Shown piece after piece: positions 9,072-18,510 of a stretch of 64,000 nucleotides of DNA. The number at the start of each line of letters is the position of its first letter. Position 1 is the stretch's first letter. A model generated the notes under the pieces. That model was not told where the DNA came from and searched no databases. It saw only the letters and a program-made list of their open reading frames with translations. Both the position numbers and the translations under genes were made by a program. This stretch comes from Lachancea dasiensis (Eukaryota; Ascomycota; Saccharomycetes; Saccharomycetales; Saccharomycetaceae), in contig LT598454.1 of NCBI GenBank assembly GCA_900074725.1, forward strand, positions 812,854-876,853, read 5' to 3'.

Positions 9072-12020
9072 TTAGAGACTCTTGTCAGCAGCTATCTCCT
9101 TTCTTAAATTCAACCTTCCTGAAAGAATATCCCCGATCTTGTTAAACTCATGCCAATGGATGTCTTGACCCTTTCTCAATTCGACATTGGTTTCCTCGCG
9201 CCAAAGTTGGTTGATAGGTTTGAAGGAGATGTGCGAACCGTTAACAGCGATAATGGCAGCCGAGGCGTCCTCATCATGAATAGTAAATTCCTTGACACCG
9301 TTAACATACTTGAATCTCAATATCTTGAAGTCCTCATTCTGTTCATCAGAGTTCTTTTTGTTCCAGGCTTCGATGAACTTGACACATTTGACTGCGTATC
9401 TTGAGCCAGTGACACGGTCCTTCGAAGATGGAACCCCACCTTGCTGAACATGACCTGGAATGGCAGTTCTAACACCGAACTTGTTACCAGAAGCCTCTGC
9501 GATGATGTCTCCTAACAATTCGGTGGTATAAATGGAGGAAGCTTGCTCATTTCTGATGAGAACTTTACCATTACGAGTCTCACCTTGATCATGACGGAAG
9601 TTCTCCTTCAATAGTTCCAAGTCCTCTTTAATACTTTTCAGACCGATCTTGTCCTCGGGGGTATATACGGAAACTGCCCCAGTCACTAAACCGGTGAATG
9701 AGGCGATGTAACCAGAGTGACCACCTTGTACTTCCACGACAAACACTCTCCTCCTTGATGCAGAAGCAGACTGCTTGATAGCATCAGTGTAATTTACCAA
9801 CGAATTGAGACAAGTGTCCACACCTAAGGAGTATTCGGTACCAGGTACATTGTTAGAAACTGTCGAAGGAATTAAAACCATCGGAATGTTGAAAATAGGG
9901 TATTGGGCACGAGCGTCACGCAGCTCTTTCAATGATTTGAAGCCCTCGAAACCACCTAGGATGATAAGACCATCAAACTTGTTCTTTTGAAAGTGATAGG
10001 CGATCGAACCCATGTCACTGCTGGCGACAGATCTGTTGGTACCGATCTCAGAACCACCCAAGTTGTGCCAGTTCTCCACGTCGATCCATGATAGTTCCTT
10101 TACATCCCCGGTTTGGATTAACCCGCTGAAACCATTCAAAATGGCCGATGGGGTATGACCGCGGGACAAACAGTACAGCGTGGCTGCGCGAGTGGCAGCG
10201 TTCAGTGCCGCAGATGGAGCGCCGACATGAACGATTGCGATGTTTAGCCTCTCGTTTTCCGGTAACATTTCGGAGCCGTCATCATTAACAGTAGTGGAGA
10301 TAAAGTTCTCATACAGTTCGATAAATTCGGTGTCTCGCAGGGAAATTGCCTTGTCAAAGTCTTTATTTTCGATGGCATCAGCCACGCTCTTTGTTAACTT
10401 AACAGATTCCATCAATGGCATCCTGATAATTTTGTTTTCTAAGATACCAATCAAGGGGGAAGGAGTATCTGGGGTCATTTCCAAGACGGCCTTAACGGCG
10501 TCGACACCTTGTAAAGTCGCCAACCATCTGTCGTGGGCAACAGCAGTACCACCTCTTTGAACGTGGCCCAACGTGGTTATCTTAGTGTCAAGGCCTAGCT
10601 CTACCAAAGCATCCTTGACTTGATCAGAAGTGATGGGCTTCAAATTGTTGTCGAGAGCACCCTCAGCTACAATGACAGTATTGTTCCTACGGCCTTTCTC
10701 CCTGTGCGCTTGACAAACCTTCTTTAGCTCCTCTTGCCATTTTCCGGCAGGCGCTGCTCTTTCAGGGACAAAAATGTAGTCCGCGCCCGTGGCAATACCA
10801 GCCATCAAGGCCAACCAACCACAATGCCTACCCATCACTTCAACCACAAACGCTCTAGAGTGAGATTTAGCTGTAGCATCAATGTAGTCGACCATTTCAC
10901 AGATTCTCTCTAAAGCAGAGTAGGCACCGATGGTGGAATCCGTACCGGACATGTCGTTGTCGATGGATCCGACAAGTCCCACAATCTTCAAGTTCTGATA
11001 GGGCTCGACTTGCTCTGGAGTAAATTTGCCGTCGTTGACCAATTCTTCCACCAACGAAGGCCATTCGGACCTGAAAAGATCAGCACCGGTCAGAGACCCG
11101 TCACCACCACATACAACCAAAGCGTCGATACCCTCCGTGATCAAATTGGCCGCCGCTTGTTTCCGGCCCCAACGTTCACGAAATTCCTTGCAACGGGCAG
11201 TACCGATCAGCGTACCACCCTCGCTGAGCCAGCCTCTCACGTCTTGCCAGTCCATTTTGCGCAGCAAATCGCCACCTTTCAACAACCCCTCATATCCTTC
11301 ATACACGGCATAAACGTCGCATCCATAGTAGGTACCGGCTCTCACAACAGCACGAACTGCAGAGTTCATTCCTGGGGAGTCGCCACCTGAAGTCATCACA
11401 GCGATCTTACGCTTAATGTGACCCGATTTGTCTGTCTTGGGGGAGGACTTCGAGGCCGCCGAGGATGGTTGAAGATAGTCTGCAGGTGATTTAGATTCGT
11501 CCAAAAAGAACTCCTTACCCACAGAGGACTTGTCGCCGGCTCTGACCAACGGTGAAAAGCGCACTTCATTTCCGAGCGGATCGACGGCCGAATACTCGCC
11601 ATTCGCAAGCTCTTTAGCTTCAGGCAAATCCTGAGCAATTTTAGAGGTGTCTGCGCAGTAGTAGGTGATGCGAAGATCGCCATCCGAGGAGGCCGCGATT
11701 GGGGTTTGACTCACGAGCCGGATTTTCAAAGATGCACCATCGCTTTGGTCGTGGTTGGAGGCTTCCTGCTGTGGTATACGGAACCCGTTGGCATCCACCT
11801 CAGAAAGTTTAAAGCTCTCGAGCCACGTCTCTTTGACAGAGCCTTGAGCGGTGCCTGATGACGGGATATTTTGTTTGGTGCCTCTGAACTTGTCATATGT
11901 CTTGACCGTGGAAAAGCCCAGTCTGTGGTAGAACTTTATGGCTTCACGGTAGACGGCCTCGTCCGCGGTGGCAATCGATCTGAACGCAACACCGTAGACA
12001 GAATCCTGATCTTTGGTCAT
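9072..12020 (-). CDS. PFK1: 6-phosphofructokinase alpha subunit
   Basis: 982 residues from the ATG at 12020. The frame extends 17 codons upstream to a TTG, which I reject because the ATG gives MTKDQDSVYGVAFRS, aligning with the S. cerevisiae Pfk1 N-terminus. An N-terminal glyoxalase-like domain (about 1-200) is followed by two tandem PFK domains. The first is catalytic (TSGGDSPGMN near 210-219, then a GGDGS motif and SIDNDMSGTDSTIG); the second is regulatory-type, beginning LNIAIVHVGAPSAALNAATR. The enzyme phosphorylates fructose 6-phosphate in glycolysis as a hetero-octamer with Pfk2. Similarity is closer to the alpha subunit (YGR240C) than to beta, and the neighbour YAP1802 (YGR241C) confirms it. 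Confidence 0.95.
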   Translation of the reverse strand: MTKDQDSVYGVAFRSIATADEAVYREAIKFYHRLGFSTVKTYDKFRGTKQNIPSSGTAQGSVKETWLESFKLSEVDANGFRIPQQEASNHDQSDGASLKIRLVSQTPIAASSDGDLRITYYCADTSKIAQDLPEAKELANGEYSAVDPLGNEVRFSPLVRAGDKSSVGKEFFLDESKSPADYLQPSSAASKSSPKTDKSGHIKRKIAVMTSGGDSPGMNSAVRAVVRAGTYYGCDVYAVYEGYEGLLKGGDLLRKMDWQDVRGWLSEGGTLIGTARCKEFRERWGRKQAAANLITEGIDALVVCGGDGSLTGADLFRSEWPSLVEELVNDGKFTPEQVEPYQNLKIVGLVGSIDNDMSGTDSTIGAYSALERICEMVDYIDATAKSHSRAFVVEVMGRHCGWLALMAGIATGADYIFVPERAAPAGKWQEELKKVCQAHREKGRRNNTVIVAEGALDNNLKPITSDQVKDALVELGLDTKITTLGHVQRGGTAVAHDRWLATLQGVDAVKAVLEMTPDTPSPLIGILENKIIRMPLMESVKLTKSVADAIENKDFDKAISLRDTEFIELYENFISTTVNDDGSEMLPENERLNIAIVHVGAPSAALNAATRAATLYCLSRGHTPSAILNGFSGLIQTGDVKELSWIDVENWHNLGGSEIGTNRSVASSDMGSIAYHFQKNKFDGLIILGGFEGFKSLKELRDARAQYPIFNIPMVLIPSTVSNNVPGTEYSLGVDTCLNSLVNYTDAIKQSASASRRRVFVVEVQGGHSGYIASFTGLVTGAVSVYTPEDKIGLKSIKEDLELLKENFRHDQGETRNGKVLIRNEQASSIYTTELLGDIIAEASGNKFGVRTAIPGHVQQGGVPSSKDRVTGSRYAVKCVKFIEAWNKKNSDEQNEDFKILRFKYVNGVKEFTIHDEDASAAIIAVNGSHISFKPINQLWREETNVELRKGQDIHWHEFNKIGDILSGRLNLRKEIAADKSL

Positions 12021-12717
12021 ATTGGCACTGAAAACTGTTGGAACAACTTCTCTCACTGGCCTTTCCTGCAAAAACTAGCCGACCCTATGAAATTTCTTTG
12101 AATCGCTCTAGGTCCTCTGGCTAAACAACGAACTATATCAGAGCAGCGGAACAGAATGCAAATAGGGGGACGGAGAAATAAGATAGTTAGCGCTTGAAGG
12201 CTGTAATTGTTCAATGCAATATAGTCCAATGTATTCTATCGTACGCCCTTAGCCTTATATATGGACCCACCCTGTTAGGCACTTTTCTCCCAGCAAAACT
12301 GCCGAAATGGCGTGTGGTATGGGTATGCCGGCCTGCGCCGTCCGCGTGTTCTGATGAGTCCGCGGGCACGCACTCGCTGTCGAATAATCTACGCAATGAG
12401 CTACTACACCACCAGCTTTCGTGCTGTCCACCAATTGTCGTCTGGCCCATCACCAGAGTTCGCCCAGCTGATCGATGTCTTGTCAGCTCACCAGCGAGCT
12501 TCCGAGGATTTGCGAAGCCGGCGGAAGCCGAGGAAGCCGAGAGAAAGAAAACAGCCGAAAGCGGAAAGTGGAAGCTGAGATGCCGAAAAGGGAAATGAGC
12601 TCTACGAGTACCCTATCGAGTACAGGTTCATGCCGAGGAGAGTACAAATGTATCCAAACACATGTGACTAGCATGTGATCAGATGAGAGTACTAATGTAT
12701 CCGGGCTCTTTCACCCA
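12021..12717. other. PFK1 promoter and YAP1802 3' flank
   Basis: This gap of about 700 bp contains a TATA-like TTATATAT at 12255-12262, about 235 bp upstream of the PFK1 ATG. An 18-bp direct repeat with one mismatch (12638-12655 and 12685-12702, core GTATCC) lies near the YAP1802 stop. Short frames here are not supported as genes. Confidence 0.5.
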
Positions 12718-14625
12718 CTAGATATCGATGAGGTTGGGGCCCTCGCCCTGATATGGAGCAGTTTGAGAGTACTGCTGGCCTGCAAACTGGGAGTTTTGAG
12801 AGTAGGGCGCTGCGGTTTGTTGCTGCCCGTATTGAGACGAAAACTGTTGTTGAGCATATTGTTGGCCATATTGCTGGGAAGCCTGTGGAGGAGCTTGGTG
12901 TGGGAACTGCTGGGGCGCCTGCTGAGATGGGCTCTGGCGAGGAAATACCGGGACAGTTGGCATGTTTTCCAAACCTCCAAAAGTGTGACGGTTGGGCACT
13001 GAACTTTGGGCGCCAAAAGGATTAGAACCGGAGGTCGCCGCTGCGCCCGTGTTGGCGCGTGAAAAGGGATTATTGACCGTGCGAGCTTCTTCCGCTTTAC
13101 CAACGTTGTCCAGTGAGAATGGGTTGTTCGAGCCAGTAGGGGCCGCGACTTGCACCGGTGGTTGGGTGGGAGTCTGTAAGGGCGCTGGGTACGAATCTGT
13201 AGGAGGAGCAGTGTAGCCGCCAAACCCGGCGCCCGTCGTATTTGGTACCACCTGGGAATTGGCACTAAAGTACCCAGTGTGTCCCGCTTGCAGCTGGGGC
13301 TGTTGGCTGGGGCCAAACTGAGATTGTGATTGAGGTTGGGTGTTTTGATATTGTATCGGTTGCGACTGGGTGTACTGATATTGCAGAGGCTGAGGTTGGG
13401 TGTTTTGATACTGTAGTGACGGAGACTGGGTGTCTTGGTATTGTAGTTGCTGAGACTGGCTATATTGCGGTTGGTGAGCGTGGGGGTTTTGGAAGTGCGA
13501 TGGCTCGACGTGTGGGTTCTGCATGTGCTGGGCCTGAGTGTTGTGATACTGCAAGGGTTGGCCCTGTACATTTGAATATTGCGTTGGCTGCGCTTGAGGG
13601 GTTTCCGTCATAAACGGATTTGTCGTGTGATGAGCTACGGCTGGACTCTGCTCGAAACTAAAACCCTCCGAAAACGGATTGTAGCCTGTTTGCTGCTGTG
13701 GAATAGTGGGCGAAATTACCATTTGGTGCTGCGACTTGAGCTGTTGCTCCAAAAGACGCTTCTGTTCTCGAATTTGTTCCAACTCCCGTTGCGCAGGTGT
13801 CCTACCTTCATCCGCAGAAAACGTTTGACCTTTATTGGCGTCATCCCGCAAATGTTCCTCTAATGAACGGATTAGCTTCGTAGTGATGTGCTTTATCACG
13901 GGAATCTTTAACCCTACCGCTTTGCCGGTCTTCAAGTACTTCACCACGACTTCGGTTAGCTCTACAAAGCGCTTGTACAATTTTAAGGTTCTTTCTGCAT
14001 TCTGATGCGTTAATTCGAAGAAGCACTCCAGGAGAGTGATAATCCCCTCATTTAAGGCATTGTACAGTACCAGCAAGTCCTGCACCATCAGCCTAAACGC
14101 CGTCATGAGCAAGTCGTTCCCCAAGTCGTACTGCGAATACCGATTCTTGATGAGTGCCGTGACTTGGGTCTCTAACGATTCTACATGGTCCAGCGCTTTC
14201 TTTGGGTTATTTGCGACAGGTCCCTTCAAGTTAGAACTCCCGTCACGCACGTAGTCCTTGCGTGTACTGGCGAATTGTTCACAGCGGCATTGCAAGTAGT
14301 CTCTGTATCTGCGCAATGCTTGCAAGTCGCCCGAGGAGAGCTTTGACTGAAAGATATCCTTGAGCTGGAAAAATTCCAAGTGATCCGAAAGGTATTTTAT
14401 AGTGACGTTCTGTTCTCCCTCGCGAATCATAATGTGTGCCAAAATAAGCGATTTATAAACAACTGTCCAAGCAGTGTCTAGGACCCGCCCTTCTAGAGCG
14501 TGCATTATTTCACGAAAATCTTGTGGCTCTGCAGTCGCCAAAAGGATTGGGTCTACATATTTAGCCTTTGGAGGCGCCATTTTAATCTTCGTAGCGCCCT
14601 TGACCAACTTCTGGTACGTTGTCAT
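12718..14625 (-). CDS. YAP1802: AP180-type clathrin assembly protein (ANTH domain)
   Basis: 635 residues. The N-terminal ANTH domain (about 1-290) begins MTTYQKLVKGATKIKM, the lysine-rich PI(4,5)P2-binding surface of the AP180/CALM family. A long Gln/Pro/Asn-rich tail follows, with five NPF motifs for EH-domain partners (Ede1, Pan1) and a terminal NLIDI clathrin box. About residues 345-425 contain imperfect tandem repeats built on LQYQNTQ. The protein recruits clathrin to endocytic sites and sorts the v-SNARE Snc1. It adjoins PFK1 as YGR241C does. In a species without the genome duplication this single gene would stand for both YAP1801 and YAP1802. It is longer than S. cerevisiae Yap1802 (568), mainly through the repeat tail. 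Confidence 0.9.
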   Translation of the reverse strand: MTTYQKLVKGATKIKMAPPKAKYVDPILLATAEPQDFREIMHALEGRVLDTAWTVVYKSLILAHIMIREGEQNVTIKYLSDHLEFFQLKDIFQSKLSSGDLQALRRYRDYLQCRCEQFASTRKDYVRDGSSNLKGPVANNPKKALDHVESLETQVTALIKNRYSQYDLGNDLLMTAFRLMVQDLLVLYNALNEGIITLLECFFELTHQNAERTLKLYKRFVELTEVVVKYLKTGKAVGLKIPVIKHITTKLIRSLEEHLRDDANKGQTFSADEGRTPAQRELEQIREQKRLLEQQLKSQHQMVISPTIPQQQTGYNPFSEGFSFEQSPAVAHHTTNPFMTETPQAQPTQYSNVQGQPLQYHNTQAQHMQNPHVEPSHFQNPHAHQPQYSQSQQLQYQDTQSPSLQYQNTQPQPLQYQYTQSQPIQYQNTQPQSQSQFGPSQQPQLQAGHTGYFSANSQVVPNTTGAGFGGYTAPPTDSYPAPLQTPTQPPVQVAAPTGSNNPFSLDNVGKAEEARTVNNPFSRANTGAAATSGSNPFGAQSSVPNRHTFGGLENMPTVPVFPRQSPSQQAPQQFPHQAPPQASQQYGQQYAQQQFSSQYGQQQTAAPYSQNSQFAGQQYSQTAPYQGEGPNLIDI

Positions 14626-14927
14626 GGCTGTAGGTGGGATTGAGAGCGTAGTTAGCCGGCCAGGACGGAAAGTAACAGGAGAAAAATAATGCGAATTTGA
14701 AGGCTTGACAAGGAGGGGCTTTGTTCCTGGACACCAAGTGCGTCGACCTTAATCCTTTGCAAGCCAGTGGTTACTTAGCGGTTTGGTCAGTGACGAATTT
14801 TCATATAGGGGCACCTGAAACGTTCTTACATTTCCAGCTCAATGCCCAGTTTCGTACACAGAGATCTCACTTCACGCCGGAGAACCTCGATGCACGTGAC
14901 CGCTCGCTGGCACAATAGTCTTCAACT

Positions 14928-15203
14928 TCAGCGGTTAACACTGCAGTTCAAACATGTATCCGAGCCCCCAAACGTGCACACAGGGCATATTGTATGATCA
15001 CAGGTATCGCAATTGCGATAGATCGAGGGTGAGTCGCAAAAATAGCACGTTCCAAGGTTTGGCCCACGCGTTAAAGCTGGACGCGAGACGAGCCTCGCAG
15101 ACACTAACATAGCGCGGAAGGCATCTGTTCCCGAAGTTGAGGTGAAGTGTTGTGGTTTCTTGGTCTCAAATGTAGAGATATCGTCAGTGAAGCACCTCTT
15201 CAT
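14928..15203 (-). CDS. Small cysteine-rich putative zinc-binding protein
   Basis: 91 residues from the ATG at 15203; the frame begins three codons earlier at a TTG, which I do not use. The first half is unremarkable and basic. The C-terminal 40 residues hold a dense cysteine pattern: CYFC, then CDTC, CPVC and CLNC, eight cysteines that could bind two zinc ions. The start MKRCFTDDISTFETKK looks like a true N-terminus. I do not recognise the family with certainty, and no function is proposed. It lies 300 bp beyond the 5' end of YAP1802, on the same strand, with a gap of about 940 bp on its own 5' side. Confidence 0.6.
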   Translation of the reverse strand: MKRCFTDDISTFETKKPQHFTSTSGTDAFRAMLVSARLVSRPALTRGPNLGTCYFCDSPSIYRNCDTCDHTICPVCTFGGSDTCLNCSVNR

Positions 15204-16141
15204 AGATATCAAATGAGCTGTAGGTTGGTTTTTCCTCTACCGTGGGTCCGCTGGAGACGCGTCAGTTATAATAAATGTATTGCAAGTGTTGAAACTCATA
15301 GTATAACTCACTATTAACGAACATCATATCTTGTCTAGAGGAAGTGAGAGAGAACGGGCCACAAGCGAGGTACCGGGGAGTTCAGCTAGAATATGGATGT
15401 AGCGTGGGTTACTGGGTCGCTGGGTATAGATCCAGCACCCTAAAACGGTCACAACATGTAGGGATGCCACAATAGTACAAAGTGACAATCCGCAGTTCTT
15501 GAGCAGTAGATGGACGAAGCGGAAACACAGCGTGTGAGAGCTCTGCTTCTAAGTGTGATATTTAATTCCCACCGAATTATATCTTGTTTTGCATAACGGG
15601 CGGGTTTTGCTTGGGGCTATGAAGGTGCTAATAGACTGACGGTCGAAGTACGCATGGAATACGCAGGTGTGGGAAGTATATCAGGAGTTCACAAAATGCG
15701 ATACTTTCGCAATTCAAACATCAGTCTATCGCGTATTTGTCATATTTTCTAGTTTCTTGGATGTTTACTTAAAGCACCAAAACTATAATCCGCTGGGTCT
15801 ATTTTACCTCTAAAGGGTTAGTTTCCCCCGGGGTGTGGCCATTAACTACTGAAATTCGAACTATTCGAACTATAGGACAGGTGATTTGCCATCTCTTAGA
15901 TGTTTCTTACTATATTTGAAGTGGAACCACGTCGACCAAAAAAAGGACTTGGCTTTTACATCATAGAAATTAATGCTGTTATCGTACTCTTATCAACAGC
16001 TTTTTAATTTGGGGATTGCCGAGGACGGAGAACGGAAGACTTGCCAATACACTTCGAGCATCTTCTTTATAATTACCTGCACCACGCGAATATGGCTTAC
16101 AGACAAACGAACAATTCAACTAGAGAATGCCATAATTGAAG
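15204..16141. other. Long intergenic stretch before the regulator gene
   Basis: Nearly 940 bp without a supported gene. It must hold the divergent promoters of the cysteine-rich ORF and the Zn2Cys6 gene. I see no clear repeat, tRNA or long conserved frame. Confidence 0.4.
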
Positions 16142-17913
16142 ATGAACAAGAGAAGTCGAAGAGCTTGCAATTCATGCAAATCAAGGAAAAAACGTTGTGA
16201 TGGAAGGGAGCCTGTATGCGGAAGATGTGCCGAACGAGGGCTGAGTGGTTGCACGTATTCCCATCATTTGGACAGAAGACGGCCTTTTACGAAGGCTTAT
16301 GTGGATTCCCTGACGGAGCAGATAAAAACTTACAGAAACGAGATCAAGAGGCTTAGGCTACAATCAGCTTCCAGCGGCTCAATCGAACGATCACAAAGTG
16401 AACCTCTCTCCAACAGTAGCCAGGACGAAGATACTGAAGCTGCATCGGATACGGACCCAAAGGAAAAGAGTATTGCCGCTGCAAGCTACTGGGACGGACG
16501 TATTGATAGATTTGGTAAGCTCCAGATTGCCAACGATGGGACGTTTCGGTTTTTTGGCCCCAGATCGATAATGTCTTTCTTGGAGCATGGCACGAAGACC
16601 GAGGACGATGCATTAAGCCAGAGAAGAATGCAAGCTGAATTTTCTCTTTCCAATTTGGAGCGCCATTTTATCGATTTGTATTTCGCTTTTCAAAATGCGC
16701 TCTTCATTTTCGTCTGGAAGCGCCTGTTTGAACGAGAGATGGAGCTACCGCCAGCCTCCAGAAGGCGAGGGTTTTTCAGTATCGGTCTTTTACGTGCAAT
16801 TTTAGCTGTAGGCTCTCTATTCTATAATGACTCGGAGGAGAGCATCGCTACAAGGGGAGATGATTATGCTTCTATGGCTTGTTACCATTTACAGCAAGAG
16901 GTTAAATCTCCGAGTCTGACCACTGTACAAATTGCCGGCATTCTTGCTATCTTTTATGTCTACAAAGCTAAAGATGAGCTTGCATGGTACTATTGTGGTA
17001 TCGCTGTCACGACTTCTTATACACTTGGGCTGAATGTTGAGAACGAGGCTTTGCAAAGCAGAATACAGGACTACGAAGCTTACAAGGAGGTAAGTAAGAT
17101 TTCATTTTGGGGTACTTACTTTCTCGATAAAGCTTTGAACAGCATGCTTGGGCGTCCAACACTACTAAAATCGAGCTCAATCACTTGTACTGTTCCGGGT
17201 GACATTGGTTTGCGAGAGTTTGATCTTTGGAGAGATCCTCGCAGTCCAGTAATCAGTGGCCCTAGCCCAGATGATGCAAGATTTTACAGAGAATATTCTC
17301 AAATTTCTTTTACCACTGAACTTCTCATTCTTGTTGAAAAGCCATTAGATGCCCTATATTTGTTTTTCAAACCCTCGGATCCCAATAACCTCGAATTAGT
17401 GGTGCGAAAGGCCACTACCAGTCTTATAGAATTTGAAGCTTCACTTCCTTATTTTATGCGGCTCAATTTCCTCATTGCCAAAGATTCACATAACGGGGTC
17501 TCCCCGGGCCTATTTTTTTTCAGATAAGGCTAAACTACACACACATCCTACTGAACAGGGTATTTTTCATAAGAAATCAAGAGCGTGATTTTGATACGAG
17601 AGGTACAACAAATGACTACCAGAATATTTGTTTTAGAAGTGCTGTGAACATTTCAAAAATCCTTTCGAAGTTTGAAGAGGCCTTTGGATGTAACAACACA
17701 GATGCCTTTTTACCAGATATGGTTTGCTCCGCTGCGATAATACTTCTCCATTTGATGGAAAAATCTGGGACCCTAACTGGTATAATGGAACGCGATCACA
17801 GAGAGAATTGCCTTTCACATTATACAAATTTGAGATCGTGCCTGGTCAAATGCTCGAAAAATAACATTTGGGGAGAAAGAGCACTTAGGGTTCTGGAGGC
17901 CCTAGAGCCTTAA
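16142..17913 (+). pseudogene. Zn2Cys6 transcription factor, frameshifted in this sequence
   Basis: The ATG at 16142 opens a fungal regulator. Its binuclear zinc cluster has spacing Cx2Cx6Cx6Cx2Cx7C within residues 9-37, followed by a linker and coiled coil (about 45-75) and the fungal-specific transcription factor domain (about 150-500). The frame stops at 17527 just after a run of eight T (17513-17520). The other frame picks up immediately with LNYTHILLNRVFF, which is typical of the continuing domain (the usual pattern is LHLxYxxxxILLxRPF), and runs to 17913. One missing T explains the break. Whole, it would be about 590 residues. No intron signals fit. It is either a recent inactivation or a homopolymer sequencing error. 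Beside the nitrilase and aldoxime dehydratase, it is the likely pathway regulator. Confidence 0.75.
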
Positions 17914-18510
17914 GTAAACACCCTGCAAAGATAATTCAAGGTGTTGAATAAAGCGGGATATAAGCTCCTTGTTTTTCGTTTCACATTCAGGACGAGCGTT
18001 ATACAGCGCTTATTTTCATGACTAGATGTGTGCTATTAATGATTAGACGCTAGACTTGCGATAAAGGAAGATGAGAAGAATTTTCATCAAGTGGAACATT
18101 TTGTGTTAAATTCTTGATATTGAGATGCCAAAAATAAAGGGTGATGTGATGTGTAGTTTCGAGGAAACTGATGGAAAAAAGAACTGAAAGTGAATGTTAA
18201 GTCTTTTATGGTGTTAGAGAGTGACAAAGTCCTTCAGACACTTCCTAGACGATTCGAATCCGAGGGGGTTTTTTTTTAGCAACAAAAAGTCTTCAGCTGA
18301 GAAATCCAGCTAATGTTAATTGAATCATTATGGGCTTATTGCAAGCTAGCTTAATATACAGCTTTACAGGAGTACACCATGAACTTCGAGGAGAAGTCCT
18401 GGAAGGCTATGCGGCCAGAAGCTCAAATACATATTGTCTTTGAATTTATTGAACAGGGAGCGGCAATTCCAATTTTATATATATGATGACATCAGCATCA
18501 TCCTGGCAAT
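17914..18510. other. Convergent gap between regulator and nitrilase
   Basis: About 600 bp between two convergent 3' ends. It contains a T-rich run near 18268-18277 and a 35-codon frame near 18379 with no recognisable relatives. I see nothing firm in it. Confidence 0.4.

Noticed and set aside
12021-12071. PFK1 start at 12071
   Set aside because: The codon there is TTG; the ATG at 12020 gives the N-terminus that aligns with S. cerevisiae Pfk1.
17440-17523. Intron explaining the frame break of the Zn2Cys6 gene
   Set aside because: TTTTTTTTCAG resembles a 3' splice site, but no branch site or 5' site is placed so that the conserved domain survives; a one-base deletion is simpler.
18379-18486. 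35-codon ORF between regulator and nitrilase
   Set aside because: Too short and unlike anything known; no supporting signal.
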